DNA of 64,000 nucleotides, taken from contig CM053327.1 of the NCBI GenBank assembly GCA_028583605.1, positions 12,449,629 to 12,513,628 on the forward strand, in the 5' to 3' direction. This DNA comes from Dastarcus helophoroides. Its lineage: Eukaryota > Arthropoda > Insecta > Coleoptera > Bothrideridae. Shown piece by piece: positions 22,495-35,110 of the stretch. The position numbers were made by a program, and so were the translations under genes. Within the stretch, counting starts at the first letter, position 1. Every line of letters begins with the position of its first letter. The notes under the pieces were generated by a model. The model worked only from the letters and a program-made list of their open reading frames with translations, ran no database searches and was not told the origin of the DNA.

Positions 22495-23839
22495 TCGCAT
22501 GAAGCAGCTGTAAATCTTAGCGTTAGTTTTAGTTCTCCGGTTTATGTCCTTGGAATTTGATAATTCATTAGGAGGTCGTGACCGAGAATGATTAGTTAAT
22601 ACTTTTGGATGGTTGTGAAGTTTTGCTAGATGTGAGTGGATGCAACGATGCAATATGAACTCCACTTTGCGAGCACTTTCACCTGGTGAATCTTTAAGAG
22701 GAGTTGACTATTGTGATTCTTTTGGAATCGCCCCTGAACATGGAAGGAAAGGCCACCTTTCTCATTTCTGTTATTAATATGTATGTAGCTTTCCCATGTT
22801 TTAATTTTGAATTTTTTAAATTATTTTGTTATCCATTGTGTTTTGAGTTTTGGACTGAGAACATTTTTACATAAGATGTAATAAAACGTAATTTTTCTTA
22901 GATAATATAAAATATTAAATTATTAGATCAATAACGTATACATTTTGCTCTAATTAAAGCAAAGAACAGTGTACAATTTGCAATTACTCTTAAAGTTTTA
23001 AAAGGATTTTTGTAAAATATCAAATGTGTCTAAACCTCCCAATGGTAAGTTTGGGTAATTAATTGTCATGTTTATTTATTTAAGATTTGTTGTGACCCAT
23101 AAGGGTTTATCAAATGTACACTTAGGTCTTCCACGTTTTGTTTTCTTACATGTGTTTTATTCTGATTTTTTAAATTCTGGTGTTTCAATCCATTGCAATG
23201 CGTGATATTATCTCATCTATTTAAGGGTACAGAAATGTATTTTTCTTTTTTCTTGATTGTATAAATTGTCTCTGTCTAGCTTACAGTTGATCTTTTTTGG
23301 ATATACTTGTGGTAAAAATGCTAGTTTTTCCTTTTTACTTTTTATACCCGAGAAATTGGTGATAGTACTGAGCATGCCCAAACCTCTCGTAAAAAATACT
23401 TGTTTTCTAGCAGGTCTCTTGTATACGGATTCTGAAATCACCACAAAATAGTTACTCAAACGGGCACATAACCACCAAGAGTTTGTAACGTTGACAATTA
23501 AATAAAAGAACAAATAATTTATGGGCGGAATGTATTGCCAATAAATAAATTATAAAAAAATTAAAAAATGGATTTTGATTTATAAAAGAGTGATCATGAC
23601 CATGTTTTCCTACTGCTCAATTCTTCTCAATTTTGCCCACTGTTTTGGATTTGTTATGATTTGAGAATCCTTTATATTGACATTTATTTAAATTTTTTTA
23701 ATATATTTCAAAATTTATCGTATTCATTTATTTGCGTTTCTCTCTCATCATATAAGTATTTCTTTTTCTAAAATTTAGCTAGGTTTGAAGAAGAAATATA
23801 CACAGTGGTCGCATGAAAACACAGCAAGTATTAAGAAAC
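22495..23839. other. Non-coding DNA, nothing recognised
   Basis: Contains a 67-codon minus frame (22462-22665) and opposing frames near 23217-23513, none protein-like by comparison with families I know. The remainder is AT-rich. Confidence 0.35.
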
Positions 23840-24440
23840 AAACAATAATGGAGAAAGAATAATAACTTTTGCGATGGAAAAACAGATGGTATTAAGAAGT
23901 ATCTAACTAAGACGAAAAGAGATACATAAAGGCGCATGGGTATCCCCAGACCATAAAACGATAAACCAGAGAGTTCATGTAACAGTAGAAAGGAAAGATA
24001 TGTAGTATATAACTAAAATACGGAGTATGAGAAGAGCGGAATATAATCTGGATCACTTCTTAATTAAGGTAACTTATCAAAATGAGTGGAACAGAAACAG
24101 GAAACAAAAAATAACGGAAGGACAAAAAAGGAAATGTAATTCAAGGCTGTTGCAGCAGAAACAAGTACATAAAAAATACAAGCAGAAAATAAAAGGATTA
24201 GTTGCAGTAACAAAATCAAAAGAAACAATAGAAAGGTGGCTATAAAATCTTTAATACTAAGAGCAAATAAGGAGGTTTTAATGAACAGAAGAAGAAAACA
24301 AAAAGTCAAGGGCCGGTATGACAAAGAATGTGAGCAAATCTCAGAATCGTTAAAAAAAGCCAAACAAAAGTAGTGGAGTGTCTAGGGATTTTGACCTAGG
24401 ATTACAGGTACAGTGGATGAAATTAAATAAAAATATATGA
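23840..24440 (+). mobile_element. LINE 3 fragment, endonuclease and linker region
   Basis: Plus-strand translation gives the end of an apurinic-type endonuclease domain: NGERIITFA, HKGAWVSPDHKTINQRV, then RRAEYNLDHFLI, the place of the catalytic SDH box (Ser replaced by Leu here). The basic linker before RT follows, with KQKITEGQKRK and YDKECEQISESLKKAKQK. At least two stops interrupt it. This is the LINE group whose endonuclease is often annotated as 'craniofacial development protein 2-like' in insects. It probably belongs with the RT fragment at 28861-29853, which has the same orientation and type. Confidence 0.8.
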
Positions 24441-24509
24441 GATGTTTAGATAATAATATATGTAAAAAGTTTACCTATTAAAATGTGATCTTCATTAAAA
24501 ATAATAGTA

Positions 24510-25393
24510 GGGGAGACAGGGGTATTGTGGACCGCCTTTTTATGTTGGCTAAAAACTGGCAAAAAAATATGTTTTTCTGAAAATTTCAAAACTTGTGTTT
24601 GTAGTACAACTAATAATCTCTCTTTGGGTTGCATCAGTTTGGTCAAATTGTATTAAATTAAACAACTTATATCAGTTGGCGCAAAAATTGCATTTTTGTG
24701 ATTTTGAAAAATGTCGGGGAATTACGGACCACTTTGCAAATCGATTAAAAATGGAAAAATGTGGTAGAAAAATCTTCTTGTTTTTGACTCAGAATGGCAG
24801 AAGATTTATTATGAAACAGAAACAAAGTGAAGTGGAGTGAGAAATGGCAATGAAAATCAGTTCGAAACGAAATTATCATTGTGTCCCAAAAACTATTAGA
24901 AGTTGCCGAAAAATAATGCTGTGCTGAAAATTTGCACAAATAATCACTTATATGCATCAAATATACGAAATCAGCTTGTGAAATGTAAAGAATTTGGTGA
25001 TCCACAATTCCACGACAAAAGTGGTCCGTAATTCTCTGAAGGTCATTTTTTACAATATGGCAGCATATGAGTAACACAAGACAAACTTCATGCAAAACTT
25101 CATGTTCCTGTCGAAGAATTAAGGTTTCACGAATATTATGAAGGTATTTACCTAACTTGGTTCTCAAAAAATGTGGTCAAATTAGAGGAAACTCTAACTT
25201 TTGAAGTATCCCGTTTCTATTTGGCATCGAATCGAGGTTAACGGTTCGTGTACACAAGTCGATTACTGAAGGGAAAATGAGCCTAACATGAGGTGAGCTG
25301 ACGACAGTTATTTGTAGCTATCACCTACAATTAGAGAAAAAAATATGAAGCTGGTCCGCAATTCCCCGTGGTCCAGAATACCCCAGTCTCCCC
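24510..25393. mobile_element. 884-bp MITE with GGGGAGAC termini
   Basis: The left end GGGGAGACAGGGGTATTGTG and the inverted right end GGGGAGACTGGGGTATTCTG form about 27-bp terminal repeats. TA dinucleotides flank the element (24508-24509 and 25394-25395), within an AAT-rich site. Inside, 'ggaccac' with 'aattac/aattcc' recurs in both orientations (near 24720, 25020 and 25350), so the ends are echoed within. Overlapping frames of 81 and 140 codons on opposite strands are not transposase-like. It is a non-autonomous DNA element, probably moved by a TA-specific transposase. Confidence 0.82.
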
Positions 25394-26516
25394 TAATAAT
25401 AATAAACTGGGTGTTTTGAAATAAGGCGCTCATACTTAAGGAGCATAATCCTCGAGCGATTTTAAGAAAAAACGTTTATATCAACAGAAGTCTGGAACCG
25501 CTTTATTTTAAGTTAGAGGGTCTTGAAAATTAAGAAAAAATTTAGTTTTTTCTTAAATACTACCAAACCACTTGAAATATTTTTTTTTTCATTTTCGTAG
25601 ATACTAACTAGGCATAAACACAATTTTTTGGCAGGAAAAATATTTGATTTTCTACCATCAGTGGCGTCCATGCTAATATGTCTTTTAGTATAATTAACGA
25701 AAAAATGTTACGTCAATGCTTTTCTACACATTAAGTACTAATTTCATAAACGACCTTCATTTCTTGGTAAAAATTCTCTCATATTATTTTTGTCTGATGG
25801 ACGGTTTTCGGTTAAAACAGTTATTTAGTTTTAAAAACTGTGTTTACTTATTTTGTATTATGGGTTGATTAATTGTTAAAAATAAATATTTTCCAAAAAC
25901 ATATTATAGTTTAAGAACTGCAACAGCTTGCCCAATATTCCTTGAAGATGTTCTCCTTTTGATTTTTTTATTGCCTCATCTTTGGTAATTTTCTATAAAA
26001 ACCGAAAAATGAATATAAATTGGAAACTCCCTGGCGTCTCTTTTCCGAATTTCTACAGCCCTCTGCTGCTTTTTTCCGTAATTTTCTTTTCCATCATAAG
26101 ACCATCTTAGAGGAATTTTAGTTTTCTTATTTAGCACTTGGTGCTTTGCCTCGTTTCTTTTCTACCTGGCAAGATAATAAAGCAGGTTACCACTGGGGCT
26201 ATGAAACCTAGCCCGTAACACCTAAGATCTCATCCTCTCGCGCTACCCGATGTAGAGTAGAGAATAACATCTGATGGCATTTAGAATGATGTATTCCATT
26301 TTATTACCTATGAACACATCATTTTCTACTGAAGAAAATTTCGGTAACAAGTCTAAAGAAGAATTATTGAAAACCTGCCATAAATTTACAAAACTTACAT
26401 TTTTGGGCCCCGATTTATAAAAGAAACTCAAATAAACCAAAGAAAAAAATTGCCAAAATTCGCTTGAAAATGATCAATTCATATTTTTGGATGTTATTGT
26501 ATATTATAAGGTTCAT
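25394..26516. other. Non-coding DNA, nothing certain
   Basis: On the minus strand at about 25985-26170 a 60-codon stretch (KIPLRWSYDGKENYGKK and following) looks somewhat protein-like but is closed by stops and unrecognised. No other feature is visible. Confidence 0.3.
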
Positions 26517-26585
26517 TATGGTAAGGGTTGTTTTAGGCAAGTGTAGTTTTAGGCATGGGTTGTTATAGGCAAGGGTTATTTTTGA
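26517..26585 (+). repeat. Short tandem repeat, about 18-20 bp unit
   Basis: 'ggtaagggttgttttaggcaagtg' and variants ('ggcatgggttgttatag', 'ggcaagggttattttt') follow one another about four times. It is a small minisatellite. It is not the insect telomere repeat. Confidence 0.7.
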
Positions 26586-26756
26586 AAAAGTTTAATTTTT
26601 ACACGAATAATACTGAAATTATGCAGATTATTACTATTTGGATTATAATTCTTAACTCCACATTGTTAAAAAAAATTAGTAGGAATTAAAAAAAAATTAC
26701 AAAATTATATACCTACATTTAAAATCGATGAAATTAAAATTCTTAATTTCAAGCAT

Positions 26757-26882
26757 TTCTATTCTGAGAGAAGCTATCTGCTTCCAGCTCTGTAGATAAA
26801 TACGTCTTGGATAGCTTCTTTCAGAATAGTTGACACTTATGTCAGAGAGAAATGTTCGAAATAAAGTGTCTAATCTAAACTG
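26757..26882. mobile_element. Partial MITE related to 41617-42054
   Basis: ATTCTGAGAGAAGCTATC (26763-26780) is inverted at 26810-26828 with one mismatch. The following 'atgtcagagagaaat' and 'gtctaatctaaac' are shared with the right end of the MITE at 41617-42054. It is a truncated or rearranged copy of that family. Confidence 0.6.
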
Positions 26883-28100
26883 AAATTACGAATATTTTTA
26901 CTACTTGAATTGTAATCTTGGCGCCATTTTTTTAGAGGAAATTAATAGAAAACTGATAAAAGATATTACAAGCAAAAATTTTTAAACTCGATATTGGTGA
27001 AGCTTAAGCTTCGGCAAGAGTCCAAAAAAGTATTACAAAAGATTGTCCAAAATTCATAAGATTAGAGCTGTTCTGGATGGATTTAAGCATAAAAATAAAT
27101 TTGCAAAACAATTTGGTCGACTGAATTCGAATTATTTTTGATTTAATTTTAACAACATTTATTAAATCTAAATATATTTTAAAAAAGTGAAGTTAAAATT
27201 GTGATATCCAATTTTGACTAAAGACAAAAAAACTACAAAAAAGCTTTCAAGTGATTCAATTTATTTTTTTATTTTGGAATTACATTTTAACAAGAGATTG
27301 TTGTTATTATAACTTTTAAAGTTAAATTTTGATAAGAAACTAAAAGCAGCTTGAAACAACAATAAACTTGAATTGTAACAGTCAACTATCGGATTCTGAC
27401 ATTTTCATTTCTTGTCTTAACTTACACAACTTCACGTATTACTTTGAATTATCCCGAACGCTCTTTCCTTTATGCGATATCGTTAGGAAAAAGACACTCC
27501 AACATATCGAGCGTCTAAATTACGAGCGAAACTTTTAAACAAAATCCACTAACTGCAATATGATGCCGAGATACGGGACGGACACCCTAACGACCCCTAT
27601 TGGAAATCCGAAACGTACGAATGTGTTTTTCGTATTTATTTTTACTCTCGGAGATAAAGCGGATGTGGACATGGGGCAATCGATGGGCAGGCGTTAATCT
27701 TCTCGTTATAATTTATTGAACCGTTTGCGGGAAATCGGGAAAAAAGCCGGAGAGATAGCACACGTTCTAAATTAAATATTACCATTACGACGTCGAACTT
27801 CGTTGCTGGCGAGTCAATTACGGCGATGGGTTTTTGCTGGCGCTCATTCGTTAAAATTCGAGATACGGTGGAAACGTTTAAGTGATCGGGGCGTTTTATT
27901 AATTAACTTCCATAAATGAAAAACGGCTATTAATTAATTCTACTGAAAACTGCTTTTTTTGTACAAGATAGATGCTGCATTCCTCTGCGTCTTGTTAACT
28001 TTTTTATTTCGTCGTAAATCGCGATATATTTTTTCTAAGAGTCCCAAGTCACAGCATAATTGTAAGAATAAGAATGCAATACTGGAAAGAGGTATTTAAG
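26883..28100. other. AT-rich DNA followed by a CpG-containing island
   Basis: From 26883 to about 27400 the DNA is AT-rich. From 27420 to 27960 it is richer in CpG and complex, with no frame that looks coding and no transposon similarity. Short AT-rich words such as 'attaattaa' are set between CpG-rich runs. It may be conserved regulatory DNA, which cannot be tested without a related genome. Confidence 0.4.
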
Positions 28101-28860
28101 AAAAATGTTTAAAAAGATACCCAAAAGCAAAAAAAATGTCTTCTTTAAATTTCGATAACGATGTTTTTTAACATCGGTGTTAAAAGAAAAAAACTAAAAA
28201 TGAAAAATTTTAACTTAAACAAAATTGAAATCCTGGAAAAACATCAATTTCAGCAACTAAAGTTAGTTGGTTTTGGAAGTGCTTGTTTTTAGAAATTCAA
28301 AAGGAAATTAAAATTTTTCCCGAAATTATGTTTTTTCAAAAATGTTTAGGTACTTTAATTTCGAAATTTAAAATTTCTGTTAATGTTCTCTTAAAGTTGT
28401 GACTTTGAATTCACAATATGGACCTATTTTTGTGGTTTGGAGTTTTTCTCGAAGTTTTAACTTTAATCTGAAAATTTCGATTTTAATCTTTTTTTTAATC
28501 TGATTTTTAAATTAGAAAATTTTTAACTTTAGTTTTGAGATTTTCACTTTTAACTGAATACTTTGATTTATTCCTATTTTAACTTTAATCTCGTAATTTC
28601 GAATTTAAATTAAAATTTTTAAATTTAAAATGTAAAGTTGATGTTAAAAATTTAAGTAAAAAATTAAAATTTTGAGATATTTAATTCATAATTCGTAGAA
28701 AAATATGAAAAACCCGAAAGGGTTCAAATTTTTTTCTCGAAAATTTAAGTTTTTTTTCAGCATTTCGAGTTTCAACTATAACAATAAGTAAAAAATTAAA
28801 ATTCTGAAGTGTCCATTTCAAAATTCGAAGCTAAAGAAAAAGCTAAAAAATTGAAAACAA
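28101..28860. repeat. Degenerate AT-rich quasi-repeat
   Basis: Recurring 'aaatttcgatttt', 'tttaatctgaaaattt' and 'ttttaatctcg' blocks every 20 to 35 bases. No frame is supported. Confidence 0.6.
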
Positions 28861-29853
28861 CAGAAATAGATGATAAAGCCCTACGTTTCATCACTAAGCT
28901 TTACTGGCAACAAAAAGCAAATCTGTGAGCAGAAAACACTTAAACTGAATGTATTTCAATCAAAAGGCGAGTAAGGCAAGGTTGGATTCTGTCTCCGCTT
29001 CAAGAGGTTATGGGGGATACCAGAGAGGGAGTAAGAATAAACGGCAAAACATCTAATAATTATAAGATATGCAGACAACTGTGTTCTTCATGCACATAGT
29101 GTCGAGGAACTTCGAAACCTCTTTAATGAAGTAGTCAGTTCATGTAGCCAGTATGGCTTTATGTTTAACACTAAAAGGACCAAACTCATGGTCGTGAATA
29201 AGCAACCGAACCCACGAGCGGAACTCTGGATTGATCCAAATAATTTAGAAAGGGTACAGAAAATAAAGTATTTGGGACCGTTTCTCAACGAAAATTGGGA
29301 CAACGCAATAGAAATAAAATCAAGAATTGAGCAAGCTAGGGCTGCCTTTGTAAGGATAAAAAAGGTTCTATGTGGACATGAACTTAACATTGATCTTAGA
29401 ATGAGAATGGTCAGGTGTTAGGTCTTTTCTGTTCTCTTACATGGAGTGGAATCATGAACTCTAACAGAGGACACCTTGAAGCGTCATGAAGCATTAGGGA
29501 TGTGGTCATACAGACGCATGCTGAGAATAAGCTGGATGGACCATGTCACTAACGCAGAGATCCTGAACAGGATGAAGAAGGATAAAGAAATTGTAAACAA
29601 AGTGAAGATTCAAAAGCTATCTTATTTGGGCCATGTCGTGAGACATCCGGAAGCATATGACATGTTGCATTAGATCATGCCGGGAAAAGTTAATGGAAGG
29701 CGTGAACCTGGTAGACGAAGAACATCCTGGCTTAGACAATGGTTCGGACAGACAAGTCAACTTTTCAGAACAGCTGTAAATAAAATAATGATAGCCATCA
29801 TGATTGCTAACATCCGTTAAACAATTATAGCACACCAAGAACAAGAAGGAAAA
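28861..29853 (+). mobile_element. LINE 3 fragment, RT C-terminal part and 3' end
   Basis: Plus-strand translation gives the second half of a non-LTR reverse transcriptase: RRVRQG (about 28960), the catalytic YADD box as YADN (29067-29078), then KTKLMV-like, ELWIDPNNLERVQKIKYLG, IEQARAAFVRIKKVLCG, WSYRRMLRISWMDHV and YLGHVVRHPE. The end is GRRRTSWLRQWFGQTS...MIANIR before a stop. The last Asp of the catalytic box is lost, and stops and frameshifts are present. A short A-rich tail follows at about 29850. It is an inactive 5'-truncated copy. Confidence 0.88.
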
Positions 29854-31400
29854 AATTCATGACAATGCGCGAATTTTCTTTTCAAGTCAATTTTATTTTC
29901 AAAATTTTCAGTTTCAATTTGACATTGGCAGTTTTTAGCTCTGTTTGAAATATTTCAAATTTTTAGTAACATATTTTATTTTTCCATTAATGTCGAGTTT
30001 TTCTTGAAGAGTTGATGATTATCCTATTGAAATTTTAGTCCTCATTTCTAAATTTGGAATTATTATTAACTTAATATCCTTCAAATAACTAACAGAAAAC
30101 TACTATTTTGTGAGAATTTGGAGAGAAAAAAAAAATTGTTGTTTCTCTTAGGCCAGTAGGTACCTGGACCTAAAATCTGCAGTAACCAAGGCCTTTGTCC
30201 TTCATCCAGGAATTATTTTGAGAAAAGTATGGATTATGGATTTTTAACAAAATCTTAAAATTTCCGAATTGGTTTTTTAATAAATGATGTTCGTTTTTGA
30301 GTTTAATACTTTACTCGAGATTTTAAATTCAAGCATGAAATGTATTTAAACAAATCGCCGAATTTTTAAGTTCAAAAGGTTCAAATTTTAATTCAGAATT
30401 CTAAGCATAATGTTTAAATTTTGAGAAAACGCTTAAGTTTGTGAAAAAATATCGAAATACAATTCGAGAGAAACTAAAAAATCATAAAAAATATGTCACA
30501 AACACCTTTTTACGTTTCCTAATTTGCGGATTAAATTCGGTTTTTTTACAAGTACTCAAATATTGGACTTTCTGGTTAAAATTTTAATTCATTTAAAAAG
30601 TATAAATTTTGACAATTTTTTTATCTTTTTTTTTATATGACTTTATCTTAAAATTTGAAATGCATTTAAAAAGTTTAACTTTCTCTCTCGAAATTGTAAC
30701 CCGTTTCTCCAAATAAAATAAATATATAGAAAAGATATAAAAAAAACAAGTAAATGAAAATTCCAAAATTAACTTTGAAATGTTGAAAAAGTAGTCACCA
30801 TTTTGAAAAAGATTCGAAATTTATGGTAAAGTTTAATGATTATAAAAATTTACTCTTTAATTTCAAAATGTTTTCATAAAATCTAAATATTCCAAATTTT
30901 TTATGATGTTTTGCTGCTTTTTCACAGATTTCATTCCGTTTTTAAATTTGAAGCTTTTTCCTCAATATTCTGAAAATTTAAAGTAGAGATTTTATTTTTA
31001 GAAATGTTCAATTCTTTTTCTTAAAATTTACAGTTTAATTGTAAAATTTCGATTTTTGTCGAAATTTGGACATTTTCGAAAGCCAAACTAAACATCTCAA
31101 TACGAACTATTCAGAATCTACTACTTTTTATATAATTTTTTGAAAATACAGTACAGTAAATTAAAATAAAAAAATTTATTTACCAATTTATCAGTAAATA
31201 AAAATGTAAGTTTTACAAACCTTAGCAGCAAATGTTTACTGAAGCTGTCTAAAATATTTAAGCTGTTTTTGTTTCCTAAAATTAAGGATTAATAAAAGCG
31301 CAAAAAAGTGGATTTTTTTCTGGTTGGCAAGAGCAAAGATAGAGAAGAAACAATATAAAATGGATTTTTTAAATCTGTTTCTTAAAAAAACGTCAAATGG
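29854..31400. repeat. Degenerate AT-rich quasi-repeat
   Basis: AT-rich DNA with recurring 'aaatttt' and 'tttcgaaa' blocks and changing strand bias. No gene or boundary is visible. Confidence 0.5.
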
Positions 31401-32070
31401 GAAAATTAATCCTCTATTGAGAACTTACTGGAAAAAAATGAGTATTTAAGTATCGTGACAAACGGTGCACATTTTCGCAGCCACAAGGTTTAACTCGCGC
31501 GGAAAATCGCGTATACCGTGTTGCCCCCGAGCGGCGGCAGCGAACTTCGACTTGACCGGACGGTCGAAACGCAACTGAAGCCCCAAGCTGCAAAGTCCCT
31601 TCGGCAAGCCACACCGATACACTCGCCCAACTCTTTCGGAGACGATGTGGTTAGCAGCGTTTTTTTTTACCTCTTCATTTCGGAAAATTCGTCTTCATTA
31701 GACACTCTATAAAAAATTGATAAATCGATCCCGATCTGGCAAGTTTCAGGAGTTCTTTGGATGTGCTAAAGTTTGGCAATACTTTTCGAATTTTTTTCTG
31801 CTGCCAGCTGAAGTTTGAAGCGGGATTGTTTTGAAATTGAGAAAAAAGCGAATATAATTAGGTTTTAAAAATGATATTGTAAGAAGCGTCGAGGAGTGGT
31901 ATAATGGATCGCCGCGACTTGTACAAAACGTTTGTTTATTCTCAAACTGGCGGGAGGTTGCATATATTTCAATTTGCGATGTACATGAAATATTTATAAC
32001 GCGAACCAGCTCTCTGTTTCAGAAGCTAATTTTTTGAGAGACCGCCCGCTGGGAGCAAGGCGGGGTAAAT
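31401..32070. other. CpG-rich complex island
   Basis: The 31430-31660 part is the most CpG-rich of this part of the window ('cccgagcggcggcagcg'). Frames on both strands run through it (plus 31518-31712, minus 31414-31614) but neither resembles a known protein. A second CpG-containing patch follows near 31900-32065. It may be a promoter or an untranslated exon of an unseen gene. Confidence 0.4.
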
Positions 32071-32189
32071 TTTAGGAAACTCTGACTGTTATTTAAATTC
32101 TACAACTGATTATTCTTATTTTATCTGGTTTGATCAATTAATGTCTTAAAATTGCTGATACCATCTATGTATGTATTCTGGAATTTAAT

Positions 32190-32575
32190 TTGTTTACATT
32201 AATAAAATTGAAGCGTCTGTCGACTGATTTTAGTCTGAGCTAATATCGGAAACTGCTAAATCGATTTTAATTAAACTTTGACTGGAATGTAGAGTATTTT
32301 CAGGAGTACCTTTTAGCCTATTTTATTTTCAGTAAAACTTCATCTTTCTTTTTTTAAATTCAACTGTTGGAACAATTTTACTTGAGGTTAAAATACAGAA
32401 TATGCCAAAGAGAAACCAATCCGCAATGGTTATGGTTGATTTAAGATTGTTCGCTCCCTACAATTCTAGTGGGTACTAGAATAAGGAGCGCAAACCTTTA
32501 AATCTATTTTTCTGTTTCAATCAAATGAGAAATTATTTTATTTCGAAATATGACGTTATTGGACCCTGCGCAGAC
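32190..32575 (+). repeat. Dispersed repeat A, copy 1 (uninterrupted)
   Basis: This stretch aligns with 41440-42282 over its whole length: 'ggaaactgctaaatcgatttt', 'gtagagtattttcaggagta', 'gagaaaccaatccgc', 'gcaaacctttaaatctat' and 'tattggaccctgc' all recur in order there. It lacks the 438-bp insert found in the second copy. No protein is encoded, and the element class is unknown. Confidence 0.8.
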
Positions 32576-33217
32576 ATAATTGCATCTAGTCTATTTTAAT
32601 TTTGCAGGATCAGTCATCAGTTGTTACTTAAACCTTTACAGTAATAATTAAAAAAACCAAGAATTATTATTTTATTATAAGTGTATAAAAATTTTTCCCA
32701 TCTATTAGGTTGCTGTAATTTATGTTCAGGAATGTTCCTTACTTGATCAAAAAACGGTACAAGTACACCTCAAATTGATACATTTTGACTTTGACATAAC
32801 ATCAACGAAAAATCATAACTAATAATTAGAATTTAATGTGTATCGAAATCAAACCAATCATTTATGTGAACACGCCAAAAAATTATAATAATACAATAAT
32901 AATAATGATAAAAAATTTTGTAACTATGATATAAAGCACAAATTGGTTAAATTGGTTAGTAGATACTAAGGCTTTCGCGTTATACAAAAAATGTTTACAT
33001 TAAGCTAACTTGAAAGAATTAGTCGTCAGAATAATGAAGCTATGATATTGAACCTTTCAGTTGGATTCGCGTCTTCATTGCAAATTAAGAAGAGGAAATA
33101 TGTGACCACAAATTCGATTTAAATGGGTTCCTACCTAATAATATAGTTACGAAGGCTTCAGTGAAATATATATCTTTTTCGAGATTTGATCTTATTCAAG
33201 AATCAATGACATATCAA
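32576..33217. other. AT-rich spacer
   Basis: Contains a short AAT-rich microsatellite near 32884-32915. No other feature is visible. Confidence 0.4.
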
Positions 33218-35110
33218 ACATTTTGTCCCAATATTGGAACAAAATGCGCCAGAGACTTATCAACTGTCCGAACGGTTCCAGGTCCTTTTGAGGATTTGCA
33301 AAGTCGATTGAAAAGAATTTTACATCTTCAAATTTTCCACCTTTACTCGATGACAACAACAATATTGCGACTACTTCCAAGTAAAAGGCTGACCTGTTAA
33401 CCTTAATGTTTGCTGAAAATTCCAACCTTGATTGTCAAAACGCAGAAACTCCTATTCTTCCTAAGGTTGGCACTTCGATGTCTAAAGTTGTTTTTATACA
33501 ACGCACAGTCAGGAAGATTCTTCTCGAGCTTGACACATCGAAAGCTTCTGGCCTTGATGGTATCCCTGCTATTGTTCTTAAGAAGTGCGCCATAGAGTTG
33601 ACTCCGGTCCTACGCAAATTGTTTACACTCTCTTACAACAAAGGAGTATTCCCTAACATCTGGAAAACTGCTAGGGTGCAGCCTGTTCCCGAAAAGGGAA
33701 AAAGAAATCTGGCTAAAAATTATTGCCCAATATCTTTGTTTCTCGTTATATTTAAAGTGATGGAAAAGGTTATCAACATTCAGATTCTCAAATATCTGGA
33801 TAAGAATGGAATCATCTCGGAGAGGCAATAGGATTTCAGACAACAAGGTTGAACTGCCATATGTTACTCATATCTGTAACTCTGCTATGGTGAGGCTACG
33901 ATTGTGACATTGGATGTCTCAAAGGCTTTTGACAGAGTCCGACATTGATCTCTTTTCGCCAAATTAACATCCCATGGTTTACCTTCTGGACTCTGCGTCT
34001 TTTGATATCCAGTTTTCTCGCTGACAGATCTCTTTAGGACGTTGTCGGTAGCATTTCATTCGAGACATTTGCGATTAATACAGGGGTGCCTCAGGGGTCT
34101 GCCCTGTCTCCTACTTTATTTTTGTTAAACATAAACGATCTTTTAGCTTCAACTTCCAGTCCGATATACCGTTACGTAGATGATAATAGCCTGGTGTCAC
34201 CTTTTTTCTCCGACAAATTATTATCCGCTGCTGCTTCAGATCGATCAAGGTAACAGCAGATGCAGATGATTATTCGGATTTTTAAAATCATTCTGAAATG
34301 GGGTAAGAAAAATCTAGCCTCAAAAACTCAGGCCTCGGTTTTCTGTAAGAAAACATCAAAGAGAAATGCAACAAACATACCCATGGACGGTAAAATCCTC
34401 TCGATGGAATTTAATCTCTCTATCATAGAAGTGAATGCGAGCACCAACTTCTCTTAGGATGATCATGAGCGCGCCATTGCCAAATCAGCCTCTTAGAAGT
34501 TAGGTTTTCTTTTTAGAGCTAAAAAGTACTTCACATCTCATCAGATACTCACACTATACAAAGCTCAAGTTAGGCCAACCCTAAAATACTGTTTTCATGT
34601 TTGGAGTTAAGACCCAAAGCATACTTTAGCTCCTTTAGATTCAATTTAAAAATGAGCAATTTGCCTAATTGATGGTAGAAGTTTGATTAATTCTCTCGAA
34701 ACCATAAAGCACAGGCGGATGGTTCATGACTTGTCTCTTTTCTACAAGTACTATCATGAAATATGCTTGCAGGAACTAAGAGGATTGATTCTCCCAAAGG
34801 TAAGATTTGAGAGGCATACAAGACAGTCAGGGACAGCAAATTCCTGTGCGGTTCAGCTTGACACAGTGAGGACTTCTGTCTACGGAGACTCTTTTTTCTA
34901 TAGCACTTCCAAGTTATGAAACTCTTTACCGACCGAATTTTTTTTCCAAAAATTACAACCTATCCTTGTTTGAGAAGGCAGTTTATCGCCATCTATCCTT
35001 GTTTCTGCATCTTACTCTTCCATTAAGTTTACCATAGAAATCAAGCCCAACGACACTCTTTTCTTTCCTTGATAGTCTGGTAACTCGTTCGTAACTGCTC
35101 TCCAAAAGTG
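33218..35110 (+). mobile_element. LINE 2, copy 1 (RT domain to C-terminus)
   Basis: The plus strand encodes a non-LTR reverse transcriptase of jockey/CR1-like type. In order: ASGLDGIPAIVLKKCA (33547-33594), PEKGKRNLAKNYCPISL, a DVSKAFDRV block near 33920, GVPQGSALSPTLF (about 34083-34121), the catalytic box as YVDD (34173-34184), and the C-terminal LETIKHRRMVHDLSLFYKYY. The longest intact frame is 33406-33831. Many stops and frameshifts follow, so it is dead. The endonuclease is missing. It lies tail to tail with the copy at 36570-38640. Confidence 0.9.

Noticed and set aside
24745..25167. 140-codon minus-strand open frame
   Set aside because: It lies wholly inside the 884-bp MITE, has no DDE-type or other known motif and is overlapped by an equally plausible plus frame.
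25985..26170. Protein-like minus-strand stretch preceded by an acceptor-like 'cttgccag'
   Set aside because: An in-frame stop lies immediately after the acceptor and the frame is short; no family match could be made.
32884..32915. AAT-rich microsatellite (also 41217-41245)
   Set aside because: Ordinary short simple repeats, not listed as separate elements.
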